Source: Bedellia somnulentella (Eukaryota > Arthropoda > Insecta > Lepidoptera > Bedelliidae). From it: a stretch of DNA of 64,000 bases. The notes under the pieces were generated by a model. That model saw only the letters and a list, made by a program, of their open reading frames with translations. It was not told the DNA's origin and ran no database searches. Both the position numbers and the translations under genes were made by a program. Location of the stretch: the NCBI GenBank assembly GCA_963576735.1, contig OY755198.1, positions 2,356,001-2,420,000 on the forward strand, written 5' to 3'. Shown piece by piece: positions 23,928 through 29,202 of this stretch. Each line of letters opens with the position of its first letter. The stretch's first letter is position 1.

Positions 23928-25804
23928 AGACACCAGATGACAATAATGACACGTGATGTACAGACGTATTAGCTTCTCTCCCATCGCTTCGTTTAAGTCT
24001 TAAGAATGTAAAAAAAAATGTTTCTTAAAATTAATAAATAAAGGAAAGAAAAATTTCGACACAGGCGAGGATCGAACCCGCGACCTCTGGTAAACGCACC
24101 GGACGCTCTGCCAACTGAGCTACCGTGTCAGTTGGCTGCCAGTGCGAAATTCTTCTATCCTTTATTTCTTTTACACGTTAAAGTAGTGTTGGCGTTTCCT
24201 ACCTCCAAAAATTTTTTACCAATTCGGAAGGGCGTTTACCCGAGGTCGCGGGTTCGATCCCCGCCTGTGTCGAAATTTTTCTTTCCTTTATTTATTCTTT
24301 ATTTATTAGTAATAACCCCCACATGAGGTTTTCATGAACAAAAAAAAGATTTAAATTATGTTTCTTAGAATGTTTTTTGTTCATGAAAACCTCATAAGGG
24401 AATATAACTAATAAATAAAGGAATACGTTAGCTGTGTAGTTTTGGCTTAGAATAACACTAACCCATTTCTGCCGGTGGATGTACGTAAGAGGCGACTAAC
24501 GGTATTGGGGATTTTTGGACGATGCGGTTGGAGACCCATCACCAACAACCTTTATTTCGCCATCTTCCCCACTCAAATTTCCAAAAGTAGCTGAGGAATT
24601 TCTAGTTTCGTAGCTCTGGCTACTCCTAGAGATTTATAGCCATGAATATATGTATGTATGTGCAAATAGTAAGAAGACTGAGGGTTATTTAACTTGCTAA
24701 TTTTAATCGATTTGTATTGAAGTCCTAGTACTATTCTGACCCATTAAATGCTGTAATACTGGTGCTTTTTAAATTATATGTATTAATTATATTTCTAAAA
24801 CGTATTTGTGTATTTTATTTAGGTATTTGTATTAATAACATGCTAGCAACCGTGATAGCCCAGTGGGTAGAACACTCGGTTATCGTGCAAACGACTAGTG
24901 TTCAAATCCTGAGTCGGGCCTACACAAATTTGTCTTTTCTAAAGACATATGTGTGGTTAATTTATCATGGTTGTTAACGGTGAGGGAAAACATCGTGAGG
25001 AAACCCACATGGCTGAGTTGTACTTAGTCATGTGACAGTGTATTCGTACAAAACGGCGATAGGCCTGCCCCCTATCACATGAGTACACTGTCCATGCAAA
25101 ACGTGGGTACTCTGAACACCAGGTGATAAAGTCACGTGATGTTCAGAAGTATTAGTACCTCTGCCAACCCCTTCGGGGATATTCGGCGTGAACGTTTATG
25201 TTTATTATGTTATGTTTTATATGTATTTGTATTACTTGTATATATAAAAGTATGTAGATATATATGTATTTGTGTTCATATGTGTGTAATATGTATAGTA
25301 TTTTGTGTAATTAATATTTATGTTATTATTTATTATTTCAATTAAATAAGTTAGTTTTAAGTAAGCTTGTTTTGTGCATCTACCCAGATTACTAGTTTAC
25401 TGATCTCACCTTCCAAAGGTTGTCTGGAAGAGATCGCTTTTAGCAATAAGACCGCCGATTGTACCTCACTGTAAACTGTATGATAATTTCTTTTGTAAAT
25501 TTGTGTTTGATGTACAATAAAGAGTTATTCTATTGTATTCTAAATGCTATTTTTCTTGCAGTCATCATCATCGAAATACCAACACAAGAAAACTCATCTG
25601 CCAGAATCTGAACGCGCATTGAAATGTCGGTCTTGTGAAGCCACTTTCAGAAACTCGGGGGCTCTATACACACATTATAAATGCAAGCATTTGAAATTGA
25701 AGAAGAGTGATAGAGTGAGAATTAGGAATTTGAATAAACCTGATAAAGAGGTTCTGGTAGAGACCAATGTGGGGGAGTGGGGTGATGTTAATAATTTGGG
25801 CTGA
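1656..25804 (+). CDS. ZNF-A: ZAD-C2H2 zinc-finger transcription factor, 12 exons
   Basis: Spliced model: 1656-1763, 3702-3842, 6285-6428, 8029-8238, 9783-9994, 11092-11322, 12892-12970, 15050-15193, 18085-18248, 18734-18845, 23125-23235, 25562-25804. All introns are GT-AG and frame is kept, giving 632 aa. Domains: ZAD with CSLC (5-8) and CWEC (exon 2); acidic linker with four 7-residue Asp-rich repeats (166-193); basic NLS PKKKRKRRK (203-211); 12 fingers at about 235-256, 264-284 (C2HC), 289-309, 319-342 (H-X6-H), 352-373, 381-402, 415-435, 443-464, 481-501, 510-531, 544-564, 574-595. A TGEKPF linker joins fingers 7 and 8. ZAD proteins are known arthropod nuclear factors that dimerise through the ZAD and bind DNA through the fingers; the target is unknown. 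The start is the only Met ahead of the ZAD. Convergent with paralogue ZNF-B. Confidence 0.88.
1764..2770. other. ZNF-A intron 1, AT-rich part
   Basis: AT-rich sequence with a (TTTA)n run at 1917-1945. No coding or clearly assigned element. Confidence 0.4.
2771..2922 (-). mobile_element. Family A retroposon, truncated
   Basis: Starts in the (CATA)n tail and ends after the 'gtctccaaccgc' core; the rest is missing. Confidence 0.8.
3436..3678 (-). mobile_element. Family A retroposon, full length
   Basis: Tail 'tatactcacggctata', core 'gggtctccaaccgcat' and end 'ccaacactacacagca' are all present. It ends 24 bp before ZNF-A exon 2. Confidence 0.85.
3702..3842 (+). CDS. ZNF-A exon 2 (second half of ZAD)
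   Basis: 47 codons in phase 0, with acceptor tttcag and donor gtgagt. The encoded CWECERKLSRFGKFIKRAEQ is the second ZAD CxxC followed by its helix. A family A repeat ends only about 24 bp upstream of the exon. Confidence 0.88.
3985..4190. mobile_element. Family D SINE, two tRNA-like heads in inverted orientation
   Basis: About 4014-4138 is a near-perfect palindrome of two B-box halves ('cgggttcgaatcccgcc' and its inverse) with family D tails on both sides. Both arms match the tRNA-like head of this SINE. Confidence 0.75.
4348..4860 (-). pseudogene. maT/mariner-like DDE transposase remnant
   Basis: Reading the minus strand in shifting frames gives YYGPTEVHFCKKGVKT, QQDSAPAHKAKRTQEW, SNPDLNLLDY and a C-terminus like AAIEDWPRRLKAFAK. 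These are in the order seen in maT-type mariner transposases, including two of the catalytic Asp blocks. Frameshifts break it, so it is inactive. Confidence 0.82.
4949..5061 (+). mobile_element. Family A retroposon, 5' part
   Basis: 'ctgtgtagtgtcggcttaga' start, then lost after 'tattggggct'; a tail-like 'catgtatgtat' follows directly. Confidence 0.75.
5160..5393 (-). mobile_element. Family A retroposon, full length, diverged
   Basis: Tail, core and 'gccgacactacacagc' end are present with many substitutions. Confidence 0.82.
5580..5985. other. AT-rich ZNF-A intron 2 sequence
   Basis: (TTTA)n at about 5597-5630, then AT-rich sequence without recognisable features. Confidence 0.4.
5990..6220 (+). 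pseudogene. LINE reverse transcriptase C-terminal remnant
   Basis: Shifted frames give AGHVCRMHPEKWVKTATEW and RRGRPRRRWRDDLDRF then AQ-Q-WETN, the usual C-terminal end of RTE-type LINE proteins in insects. Stops and frameshifts are present. Confidence 0.6.
6285..6428 (+). CDS. ZNF-A exon 3 (linker)
   Basis: 48 codons between an attcatttcag acceptor and a gtaaat donor, phase 0 at both ends. The peptide is Glu/Asp/Ile rich with no recognised domain and belongs to the acidic linker between ZAD and fingers. Confidence 0.82.
6466..6715 (-). mobile_element. Family B SINE, lacking the tRNA head
   Basis: Contains the shared body 'gtgatagggggcaggcctat', 'gtttcctcacgatgttttcc' and 'accgttaacaaccatgat'. 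Confidence 0.85.
6822..6862. repeat. (GAT)n microsatellite
   Basis: About 13 GAT/GGT triplets in a row inside ZNF-A intron 3. Confidence 0.85.
7088..7343 (-). mobile_element. Family A retroposon, subfamily 2
   Basis: Carries the subfamily marks 'gatcacccacgggtag' and 'gacgggtctccaaccac'. Confidence 0.83.
7703..7812. repeat. (AT)n palindrome with unique inverted flanks
   Basis: A long AT run is bounded by 'taggtattttgtagta' on the left and its exact inverse on the right, so the whole stretch folds back on itself. Confidence 0.8.
8029..8238 (+). CDS. ZNF-A exon 4 (acidic linker with 7-aa repeats)
   Basis: 70 codons, acceptor atttacag, donor gtaagt, phase 0 at both ends. It encodes an acidic stretch with four consecutive 7-residue units (SDVDVSQ, TDVDVNN, TDADVNN, TDGNVKS) followed by an Asp run. 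Confidence 0.85.
8131..8214 (+). repeat. 21-bp coding minisatellite, four units, in ZNF-A exon 4
   Basis: Four tandem 21-bp units encode 7-residue Asp-rich repeats. The divergence between units lies mostly at single bases, and the frame is kept because 21 is a multiple of three. Confidence 0.8.
8278..8521 (-). mobile_element. Family A retroposon, full length
   Basis: All blocks present; starts about 40 bp after the ZNF-A exon 4 donor. Confidence 0.85.
8755..8900 (-). mobile_element. LINE 3'-end-like sequence
   Basis: A-rich stretch with 'aatctttatttgcc', reading on the minus strand as an AATAAA-containing LINE tail. The assignment is tentative. Confidence 0.35.
9092..9353. mobile_element. 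MITE family E, copy 1
   Basis: TIRs of the type 'cttcgatcatatatacc' at both ends; the body includes 'cactgacagtcgcgtgctag' and 'ggtccacttttgtgcg'. Confidence 0.85.
9505..9740 (-). mobile_element. Family A retroposon, lacking tail
   Basis: Body and 5' end intact. It ends about 40 bp upstream of ZNF-A exon 5. Confidence 0.83.
9783..9994 (+). CDS. ZNF-A exon 5 (NLS, finger 1, start of finger 2)
   Basis: The exon begins VPKKKRKRRK, a classical monopartite nuclear localisation signal. Finger 1 follows (CKAC, 12 residues, H-X4-H), then the CMRC knuckle of finger 2. It ends in phase 2 at a gtaagt donor. Confidence 0.87.
10028..10200 (-). mobile_element. Family A retroposon, subfamily 2, internal deletion
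   Basis: The tail is joined directly to 'aaaaagatggtaa'; subfamily 2 marks follow. Confidence 0.78.
10255..10372 (-). mobile_element. Family A retroposon, 3' fragment
   Basis: Diverged tail and 'cctcaaccacttttaggagt' block only. Confidence 0.65.
10492..11070 (-). mobile_element. Family B SINE, full length, split by a family A insertion
   Basis: The body runs 10492-10748 and the tRNA-like head 10966-11070; the family A copy at 10752-10964 sits between them. The head keeps the B-box-like 'gatttgaactc' on this strand. It ends 22 bp before ZNF-A exon 6. Confidence 0.82.
10752..10964 (-). mobile_element. Family A retroposon nested in a family B SINE
   Basis: Internally deleted by about 40 bp after 'aaggaatta'; otherwise complete. 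Confidence 0.83.
11092..11322 (+). CDS. ZNF-A exon 6 (fingers 2-4)
   Basis: Completes finger 2, which is C2HC because the last zinc ligand is Cys (HRQNC). It then encodes finger 3 (CRICDKTF) and finger 4 (CDVCDKYF, with an unusual H-X6-H). Acceptor ttcgacag, donor gtgagt, phase 2 in and out. Confidence 0.87.
11340..11575 (-). mobile_element. Family A retroposon, subfamily 3
   Basis: Marks 'gacacccgtgggtagaaagg' and 'agccggcac'. It begins within 20 bp of the ZNF-A exon 6 donor. Confidence 0.83.
11630..11880. other. Diverged interspersed repeat and AT-rich DNA
   Basis: 'ggatttggatgaaatttggt' at about 11660 is the kind of text found in insect Helitron-derived repeats. Nothing coding. Confidence 0.3.
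11885..11985 (-). mobile_element. Family D SINE fragment
   Basis: B-box 'gggaatcgaacccgcgacc' joined directly to the tail 'aatgaggttttcatg'-type sequence. Confidence 0.65.
12015..12300 (+). mobile_element. Jockey/CR1-like LINE 3' untranslated end
   Basis: Matches the 3' end at 46460-46745: 'acaaaccatgttttgaaaaa', 'gagtttctttgttgcttctt', ending in 'aactttttgactttt' repeats. Confidence 0.75.
12595..12836 (+). mobile_element. Family B SINE, lacking the head
   Basis: From 'tttatcatggttgttaacgg' to 'gcgtgaacgtttatg'. It ends 56 bp before ZNF-A exon 7. Confidence 0.85.
12892..12970 (+). CDS. ZNF-A exon 7 (finger 5)
   Basis: A 79-nt exon encoding one full finger (CKECGMKF, H-X4-H). Acceptor gtttcag, donor gttagt; it restores phase 0. 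Confidence 0.87.
13008..13226. mobile_element. Family B SINE, rearranged into opposing halves
   Basis: About 13011-13088 reads on the minus strand and 13089-13226 on the plus strand. Two 3' ends therefore point outward with the middle lost. Confidence 0.75.
13688..13890 (+). mobile_element. Family A retroposon lacking the first bases
   Basis: Begins at 'cttagaatagcactacccc', fused to RTE sequence, and ends in the (TATG)n tail. Confidence 0.83.
13895..14338 (+). mobile_element. LINE 3' untranslated end with (AAAT)n tail
   Basis: AT-rich, closes 'tgtttgtgtgccaaataaat' repeats. Class (CR1/Jockey group) inferred from the tail only. Confidence 0.5.
14648..15018 (+). mobile_element. Family B SINE, full length
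   Basis: tRNA-like head with A-box 'tagtccaatgg' and B-box 'gttcaaatcc', then body and 'gcatgaacgtttatg' end. It stops about 30 bp before ZNF-A exon 8. Confidence 0.87.
15050..15193 (+). CDS. ZNF-A exon 8 (finger 6 and half of finger 7)
   Basis: 48 codons: finger 6 (CTQCPNSY, H-X4-H) and the CHHCGKSFT knuckle of finger 7. Acceptor attttccag, donor gtgagt, phase 0. A family A element starts about 25 bp into the next intron. Confidence 0.87.
15219..15438 (+). mobile_element. Family A retroposon
   Basis: Complete 5' end, small internal deletion after the ccatcttt block, diverged tail. Confidence 0.83.
15916..16140 (+). mobile_element. Family A retroposon, subfamily 3
   Basis: 'gtgtagtgcccctttctacc' start, 'ggtgtcgtaagaggcgacta', tail (TATG)n. 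Confidence 0.83.
16263..16518 (+). mobile_element. Family A retroposon, full length
   Basis: All blocks and the tail are present; 'agaatagaatagc' is duplicated near the start. Confidence 0.85.
16650..16800 (+). mobile_element. CR1-like LINE 3' end with (ATTCT)n tail
   Basis: 'gagatcgcttttagcgataa', 'gaccgccaattgtacctcac', 'gtgcaataaagttattctat'. The same 3' end is found at 25410 (+) and 32335 (-). Confidence 0.7.
16809..17054 (+). mobile_element. Family A retroposon, full length
   Basis: 'gctgtgtagtgccggcttag' to 'gtgagtatatgtatgtatg', inserted in the (ATTCT)n tail of the preceding LINE end. Confidence 0.85.
17154..17491. mobile_element. Foldback element with a family A fragment in its loop
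   Basis: Arms of about 140 bp ('acatctatgttccgccttcg' and its inverse at the far end). The loop holds the last 58 bp of a family A element (17311-17368). Confidence 0.82.
17493..17710 (-). mobile_element. Family A retroposon, subfamily 2
   Basis: Directly follows the foldback; internal deletion at 'cttaaaaag|tcttacgatc'. Confidence 0.82.
17825..18060. other. (TA)n, AT-rich LINE-tail-like stretch and (CTTT)n
   Basis: Microsatellites at 17828-17848 and 18033-18050 frame AT-rich sequence. It ends 25 bp before ZNF-A exon 9. Confidence 0.5.
18085..18248 (+). CDS. ZNF-A exon 9 (half of finger 7, finger 8)
   Basis: Acceptor ctttcgcag. Completes finger 7 (SNHLLSNHIRCH), then a canonical TGEKPF linker and finger 8 (CNMCPARF). 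It ends in phase 2 at a gtaagt donor. Confidence 0.87.
18296..18360 (+). mobile_element. Family A 5' fragment, subfamily 3
   Basis: 'gtgtagtgccggcttagaat' through 'gtcgtaagaggtgac' only. Confidence 0.7.
18428..18670 (-). mobile_element. Family A retroposon, full length
   Basis: All blocks present, including 'cacccaccggaagaaat'. It lies in ZNF-A intron 9. Confidence 0.85.
18734..18845 (+). CDS. ZNF-A exon 10 (finger 9 and knuckle of finger 10)
   Basis: 112 nt, phase 2 in and 0 out, encoding CEVCNKTF...HHLK and the CETCDK knuckle. The donor aag|gtgatt is weak. Length and phase match ZNF-B exon 8. Confidence 0.82.
18868..19190 (-). mobile_element. RTE LINE 3' fragment
   Basis: Reads on the minus strand as the RTE 3' end (GRPR-like region lost, CQDRTK and LVKG-like pieces kept) with the (CATA)n tail. 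It starts 22 bp after ZNF-A exon 10. Confidence 0.78.
19240..19372 (+). mobile_element. Jockey/CR1-like LINE 3' end, internally deleted
   Basis: 'gtaaagagtttctt' joined to 'aacgaactaatgataaattt' and the 'aacattttgactt' end. Confidence 0.65.
19370..19586 (-). mobile_element. Family A retroposon
   Basis: Complete except for a short deletion in the 'ccaataccgttag' block. Confidence 0.84.
19745..19988 (+). mobile_element. Family A retroposon, subfamily 3
   Basis: 'gtagtgccggcttagaatgt' to the (TATG)n tail. Confidence 0.84.
19986..20244. mobile_element. Foldback element, arms of about 110 bp
   Basis: 'cgcactctcagaacgaaaga' and its inverse end the element; the arms meet around 'ttattgttatagggacag'. 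The family A tail runs straight into it. Confidence 0.83.
20250..20607. mobile_element. Family A copies: minus 3' fragment (20250-20330) and plus diverged copy (20411-20607)
   Basis: The first has only tail and 'aggaattagaaat'. The second has both ends but many substitutions. Confidence 0.72.
20607..20849 (+). mobile_element. Family A retroposon, full length
   Basis: 'gctgtgtagtgtcggcttag' follows directly on the (TATG)n tail of the previous copy, a head-to-tail pair. Confidence 0.85.
20934..21191. mobile_element. PIF/Harbinger-like foldback MITE with TTA target duplication
   Basis: TTA, then GGGCCGGCGCTGACTGCCGG, with its inverse and TTA at the far end. Arms of about 115 bp. GGGCC termini and TTA duplications are the known signature of PIF/Harbinger elements. 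Confidence 0.82.
21225..21420 (+). pseudogene. Decayed duplicate of ZNF-A exon 11 with upstream intron (copy 1)
   Basis: Intron motifs (ttattcaatg, attaaaccaa, acacctag) precede a broken exon that keeps aaaagcgaaggt and a remnant of the knuckle, but the finger helix is lost and stop codons are present. It lies in ZNF-A intron 10. Confidence 0.7.
21475..21722 (-). mobile_element. Family A retroposon, subfamily 2
   Basis: Full length; it interrupts the region just after pseudo-exon copy 1. Confidence 0.84.
21796..22056. mobile_element. MITE family E, copy 2
   Basis: TIRs 'cgatcacatatacc' and 'ggtatatatgatcgaag'; opposite orientation to copy 1. Confidence 0.84.
22109..22360 (+). mobile_element. 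Family A retroposon, subfamily 3
   Basis: 'gtgtagtgccggcttagaat' to (TATG)n. The flanking 'acatttgc' on both sides is a probable target duplication. Confidence 0.84.
22448..22605 (+). pseudogene. Decayed duplicate of ZNF-A exon 11 with upstream intron (copy 2)
   Basis: Shares tttattaactt, gaccttattcaatg and acactaaaccaa with copy 1, followed by ccctcatcgac as in the real exon. It then decays into stops. Flanked by family A copies. Confidence 0.65.
22668..22900 (-). mobile_element. Family A retroposon, diverged
   Basis: Tail and core are present; the 5' end is lost after 'tagtgttat'. Confidence 0.8.
22912..23088 (-). mobile_element. Family B SINE, internally deleted
   Basis: 'cataaacgttcacgccg' to 'accgttaac'. 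It ends 37 bp before ZNF-A exon 11. Confidence 0.8.
23125..23235 (+). CDS. ZNF-A exon 11 (half of finger 10, half of finger 11)
   Basis: 37 codons, phase 0/0, acceptor tacctag, donor gtaagt. It supplies the helix of finger 10 (SSTSLRRH) and the CETCGKTFN knuckle of finger 11. Decayed duplicates lie near 21330, 22440 and 23820. Confidence 0.85.
23285..23460 (+). mobile_element. Helitron-like fragment
   Basis: 'ataaatgagaaagtttagat' and 'gaatgctagatgatgaccca' match the copy at 34620-34878, which ends in CTAGT. Confidence 0.55.
23472..23815 (-). mobile_element. Family A: full copy (23472-23719) and adjacent 3' fragment (23735-23815)
   Basis: The first is complete. The second keeps only the tail and 'aatttctcagtcgcttttgg'. 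Confidence 0.8.
23820..23895 (+). pseudogene. Partial duplicate of ZNF-A exon 11 3' end (copy 3)
   Basis: Keeps an open frame like MTSKKTK...YGKTFN and a gtgagt donor, but both knuckle cysteines are lost. It lies in intron 11, after the functional exon. Confidence 0.7.
23905..23932. repeat. (GT)n/(GA)n microsatellite
   Basis: Compound run after pseudo-exon copy 3. Confidence 0.8.
24033..24345. mobile_element. Family D SINE, two opposed copies
   Basis: A minus head ('ggatcgaacccgcgacctc' to 'gagctaccgtgtca') is followed by a plus 3' half ('cgggttcgatccccgcctg', tail 'aatgaggttttcatg'-like). Loop around 24150-24230. Confidence 0.78.
24430..24662 (+). mobile_element. Family A retroposon, diverged
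   Basis: Both ends are recognisable; it carries 'gtagttttggcttagaataa'. Confidence 0.82.
24849..25216 (+). mobile_element. Family B SINE, full-length reference copy
   Basis: Head 'gtgatagcccagtgggtag' with A-box at about 24856 and B-box 'gttcaaatcc' at 24900, body, and end 'gcgtgaacgtttatg' with (TTATG)n. A tRNA-derived, RNA polymerase III type SINE by structure. Confidence 0.9.
25410..25545 (+). mobile_element. CR1-like LINE 3' end upstream of ZNF-A exon 12
   Basis: 'gaccgccgattgtacctcac', 'acaataaagagttattctat'. The same family and gene-sense orientation as the copy next to ZNF-B exon 10. Confidence 0.7.
25562..25804 (+). CDS. ZNF-A exon 12 (end of finger 11, finger 12, C-terminus)
   Basis: 80 codons plus TGA. 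It completes finger 11, encodes finger 12 (CRSCEATF, H-X4-H) and a basic then neutral tail. Acceptor tttcttgcag. A CR1-like LINE 3' end stops about 35 bp upstream. Confidence 0.87.
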   Translation, partial: SSSSKYQHKKTHLPESERALKCRSCEATFRNSGALYTHYKCKHLKLKKSDRVRIRNLNKPDKEVLVETNVGEWGDVNNLG

Positions 25805-25852
25805 AACCAATATATGTGATAAGTAAATAATTTAAAATTAGCAGAAATAACG

Positions 25853-25858
25853 AATAAA
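25853..25858 (+). terminator. AATAAA polyadenylation signal of ZNF-A
   Basis: A canonical AATAAA lies 49 bp after the ZNF-A stop codon, in unique-looking AT-rich sequence. Confidence 0.6.
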
Positions 25859-26051
25859 CTGCCAATTTGTCCTAAATGAAACAAAAGTTGTATAGAAAAC
25901 GTGTTTCAGTTACACGCTAGTAACAATTTTTACGCATTGTAATGAAAATATAAGAAAAAAATAGGCAACTAAACTAGTGTCATTTGGATTATTTTTGAAA
26001 TATATTTCACAGCTGCAGAAATATCTGACTCATTGCAATATTGTCCTTAAT

Positions 26052-26182
26052 AAAAAAAAACCTTTATTTTTACCATCTTTTCCCCACTTAACTTCCAAAA
26101 GTGGCTGAGGAATTTATAATTATAATTCCTTAGCTCTGGTTACCCCGTCTAGGGAAATATAGCCGTGAGTATATGTATGTAA
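26052..26182 (+). mobile_element. Family A retroposon, 3' half
   Basis: Starts at 'aaacctttatttttaccatc' and ends in the tail. Confidence 0.8.
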
Positions 26183-26216
26183 AAAAAACAAAAAGCCGTC
26201 TTTAAGTTACAAATTA

Positions 26217-26479
26217 GCTTCGATCATATATACCAAAGATACACCAACAAAGCACGAAAAACGGCCCGGTCAAACAGTGCTTTTTATATGGTAAGCACTG
26301 TTTCACTGACAGTCGCGTGCTAGATCTTGCAATAAATAATAGGTCTTAAGACAATGCAGTAAGGTCGATAATGTAGAAAAGTAAATATTGAACTGTCGAT
26401 CAGTCTTGTCATTCTCGCGGTCCACTTTTGTGCGTTGAATTTGTATGGAGTGTGGTATCTTTGGTATATATGATCAAAG
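26217..26479. mobile_element. MITE family E, copy 3
   Basis: 'ttcgatcatatataccaaag' at both ends in opposite senses; same orientation as copy 1. Confidence 0.85.
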
Positions 26480-26602
26480 TATATATTAATACCATTATTA
26501 CCATTGTAGAATGCAGTGAACTAATATGTATGTATGTAAAAAAAATAGCTGTGCTCTTTACCTCTAAACTACACATAAATCTCAAAGGTAAAATAAAATT
26601 GC

Positions 26603-26850
26603 AGTGTAGTGTTGGCTTAGAATAACACTACCCCATTTCTACTGTGGGTGATCGTAAGAGGCGACTAAGACTCTAGGGTCTTTTTAAGTGGTTTTTGGGC
26701 GATGTGGTTGGAGACCCGTTACCAAAAACATTTTTTATTTATTATTACCATCTTTTCCCCCAGCACCTTCCAAAAGTGGCCGAGGAATTTCTCATTCCAA
26801 AGCTCTGGCTACCCCGTTAAGGGATTTATAGCCGTGAGTATATATATACG
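26603..26850 (+). mobile_element. Family A retroposon, subfamily 2
   Basis: 'gtgtagtgttggcttagaat', 'gggtgatcgtaagaggcgac', tail. Confidence 0.84.
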
Positions 26851-26916
26851 TATTTTTACATACGTATATATACTAAATACAATAAAATATTACTATAGGG
26901 AATATTGCCATAAATG

Positions 26917-27590
26917 TGGAAGGTAATGTTAGTAGAGGACGACCTCGGAGGACACATTTGGATCAAATAGAAAATGTGCTCAAAAAGGCAGGTGTCCGAA
27001 GTAAGAACAATAAAAGAGCATGTATGAAAAGATAGATGGGCTTATTCCGTTTATCCACCCTAAAAAATCCTCCCTAAGGCGGATATTCGGAAACGCGTGT
27101 CCGTCTATCCACCCTGAACGGGGTGGATATCCGGAATGCATATAATTTGGTTCTTCCGATTTTTTACCCCAAGTACAGTAATTTACAGAAACATACACAA
27201 CACAAAATGGGTCCAAGGAACATCGTGAACATTAAAATACTTAAGATAAACATACCTACTTTCTTACTTACAGTTTGAATAAAAATATCTTACAAACTTA
27301 GGGTCTTTTTTCTGTAAATGACTGTACGTAGGCAGGGTAGAAAATCGGAAGAACCATATTATATGCATTCCGGATATCCACCCCATACAGGGTGGATAGA
27401 CGGACACGCGTTTCCGAATATCCACCTTAGGGAGGATTTTTTAGGGTGGATAAACGGAATAAGCCGATAGATGGATGTGAATGAAGCTAGAGAGGTTTGC
27501 CAGGATCGTACAAAGTGGCGATCGATAGTCTCTGCCTACCCCAATGGGAACTAACGGCGTGAGAATATGTATGTTTGTATGTATGCCATA
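26917..27590 (+). mobile_element. RTE LINE 3' end split by a foldback element
   Basis: 26917-27038 and 27474-27590 are contiguous in other RTE copies. They encode RGRPRRTHLDQIE and CQDRTKWRSIVSAYPNGN with the (TATG)n tail. Confidence 0.85.
27031..27473. mobile_element. Foldback element with 8-bp target duplication GATAGATG
   Basis: 427 bp between perfect GATAGATG direct repeats. TIR GGCTTATTCCGTTTATCCAC; arms of about 125 bp. An 8-bp duplication suggests hAT or a related class; no coding capacity. Confidence 0.9.
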
Positions 27591-27882
27591 AATAACCGAG
27601 TATGTAATTTAAGTAGCATTTTTATATACATAACGCTTGAATATATATATAATAAATATTGGTTTGTTTTATTTTTGCTGCATTTCTTTCGCGGGTGTCA
27701 TATGAGGCATCTTGGATTATTGGATCTGTTTGGTGATTCCTGGCGATTCGATTAGAGACCCATCACTGACACAACTTCCAAAAAAATAAATATATACGGA
27801 AATATTATACACAGATCAAGTTATCCCCAAACTAAGTAAGACTTGTATTATGGGATACTAACTCAACGATATATATATAACA

Positions 27883-28243
27883 TAAACATAACATAAACGT
27901 TCACGCCGTTTATCCCCGAAGGGGTTGGCAGAGATACTCCTGAACTCACATGGCAAGCGCCATCTAGTTTCCAGAGAAGGTACCCACGTTTTGCTTAGAC
28001 AGTCTACTCACGTGATAGGGGGCAGGCCTATCGCCGTTTTGTACGAATACACTGTCACATGACTAAGTACACTCAGCCATGTGGGTTTCCTCACGATGTT
28101 TTCCCTCACCGTTAGCAACCATGATAAATTAGCCACACATATGACTTTAGACAAGACAAACTGGTGTAGGCCCCGACCCGGGATTTGAACACTAGTCGCT
28201 TGCACGTTAACCGAGTGTTCTACCAACTGGGCTATCACGGCTG
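27883..28243 (-). mobile_element. Family B SINE, full length
   Basis: 'cataaacgttcacgccgttt' to the head 'gggatttgaacactagtcgc' and 'gggctatcacggc'. Confidence 0.88.
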
Positions 28244-28245
28244 TC

Positions 28246-28248
<3 letters not shown>

Positions 28249-28278
<30 letters not shown>
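28249..28278. repeat. (AT)n microsatellite
   Basis: About 14 AT units next to the SINE head. Confidence 0.85.
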
Positions 28279-28279
<1 letters not shown>

Positions 28280-28315
28280 CACCTAAGACTAAGAAACAAT
28301 CATTTATGCTCATCA

Positions 28316-28720
28316 AATAAATGATGCCCTCAGCGGGGATCGAACCCGCGACCTCCGGACCGAGGAGCTAGTCACCTAATTTGAATGTTTTTGTTCATGA
28401 AAACCTCATGTTGGGATTATTACTTATAAATAAAGGAAAGAAAAATTTCGACACAGGCGGGAATCGAACCCCCGACCTCGGGTATACGCCCCCGTAGCTC
28501 TGCCAATTGAGCTACCGTGTCAATGGCTGCCAGCGCGAAATTCTTCTATCCTTTGTTTCTTTTACACTTTTAAGTAGTGTTTGCGTTCCCTACCTATTTT
28601 TTTTACACTACAACACTACTAAAGTTTACCCGAGGTCGCGAGTTCGTACCCCGCCTGTGTCGGAAGTTTTTCTTTCCTTTATTTATAAGCTAGTCACCTA
28701 TCCACTCGGCTACGGCTGTC
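28316..28720 (-). mobile_element. tRNA-headed SINE split by a family D SINE with 13-bp target duplication
   Basis: The head halves (28316-28378 and 28688-28720) flank a family D copy at 28379-28687. AGCTAGTCACCTA is duplicated on both sides, showing retroposition into this site. The outer head matches 62898-62975. Confidence 0.85.
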
Positions 28721-28784
28721 GTCAAAGTGCCTTAAGTATTTTTCATTCTTAAGATCTGGCATTTGTAGCCATGTGTATGAGTAT

Positions 28785-29060
28785 GACTGCCTCTGTGGTC
28801 TCGCGGTTAAGGGCTTGGTTTCAAGTACGGAGGTCTCGGGTTCGATCCCCGGGGGGTGGAAACCTTACAAATTGAATTTGTCGGATTCAAAACCCAGTTC
28901 GGAAGGATATTGCAGGCTTGAATTTGAATCCCCTGATTATCCGAAAAAAGCCGTCGGTCCCGGCTACTATTACGGTAGTACTCGTTACTCTGCCAACCCG
29001 CAATTGGGCAGCGTAATGGATTATGGCCAAATCACCCATATAGGGTTTTTTTAAATTTAA
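28785..29060 (+). mobile_element. tRNA-derived SINE, a third family
   Basis: 'gcctctgtggtctcgcggtt' and B-box 'gggttcgatcccc', then a unique body ('cggtcccggctactattacg') and a T-rich end. The single long frame across it is incidental. Confidence 0.8.
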
Positions 29061-29202
29061 TTGTCGTGGATTAAAACTATTATCTCTTACATTTCCAAAG
29101 TATCATATATCTTTATCTCTTTCTTACCGACAACCTCACGATATAATTAAGAGTGCTTAATTTACAAAATACATTGAATAATTAATAAGCCGACACTACA
29201 TT

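Noticed and set aside
28773..29054. 93-codon open frame
   Set aside because: Coincides with a tRNA-derived SINE; the frame is incidental.
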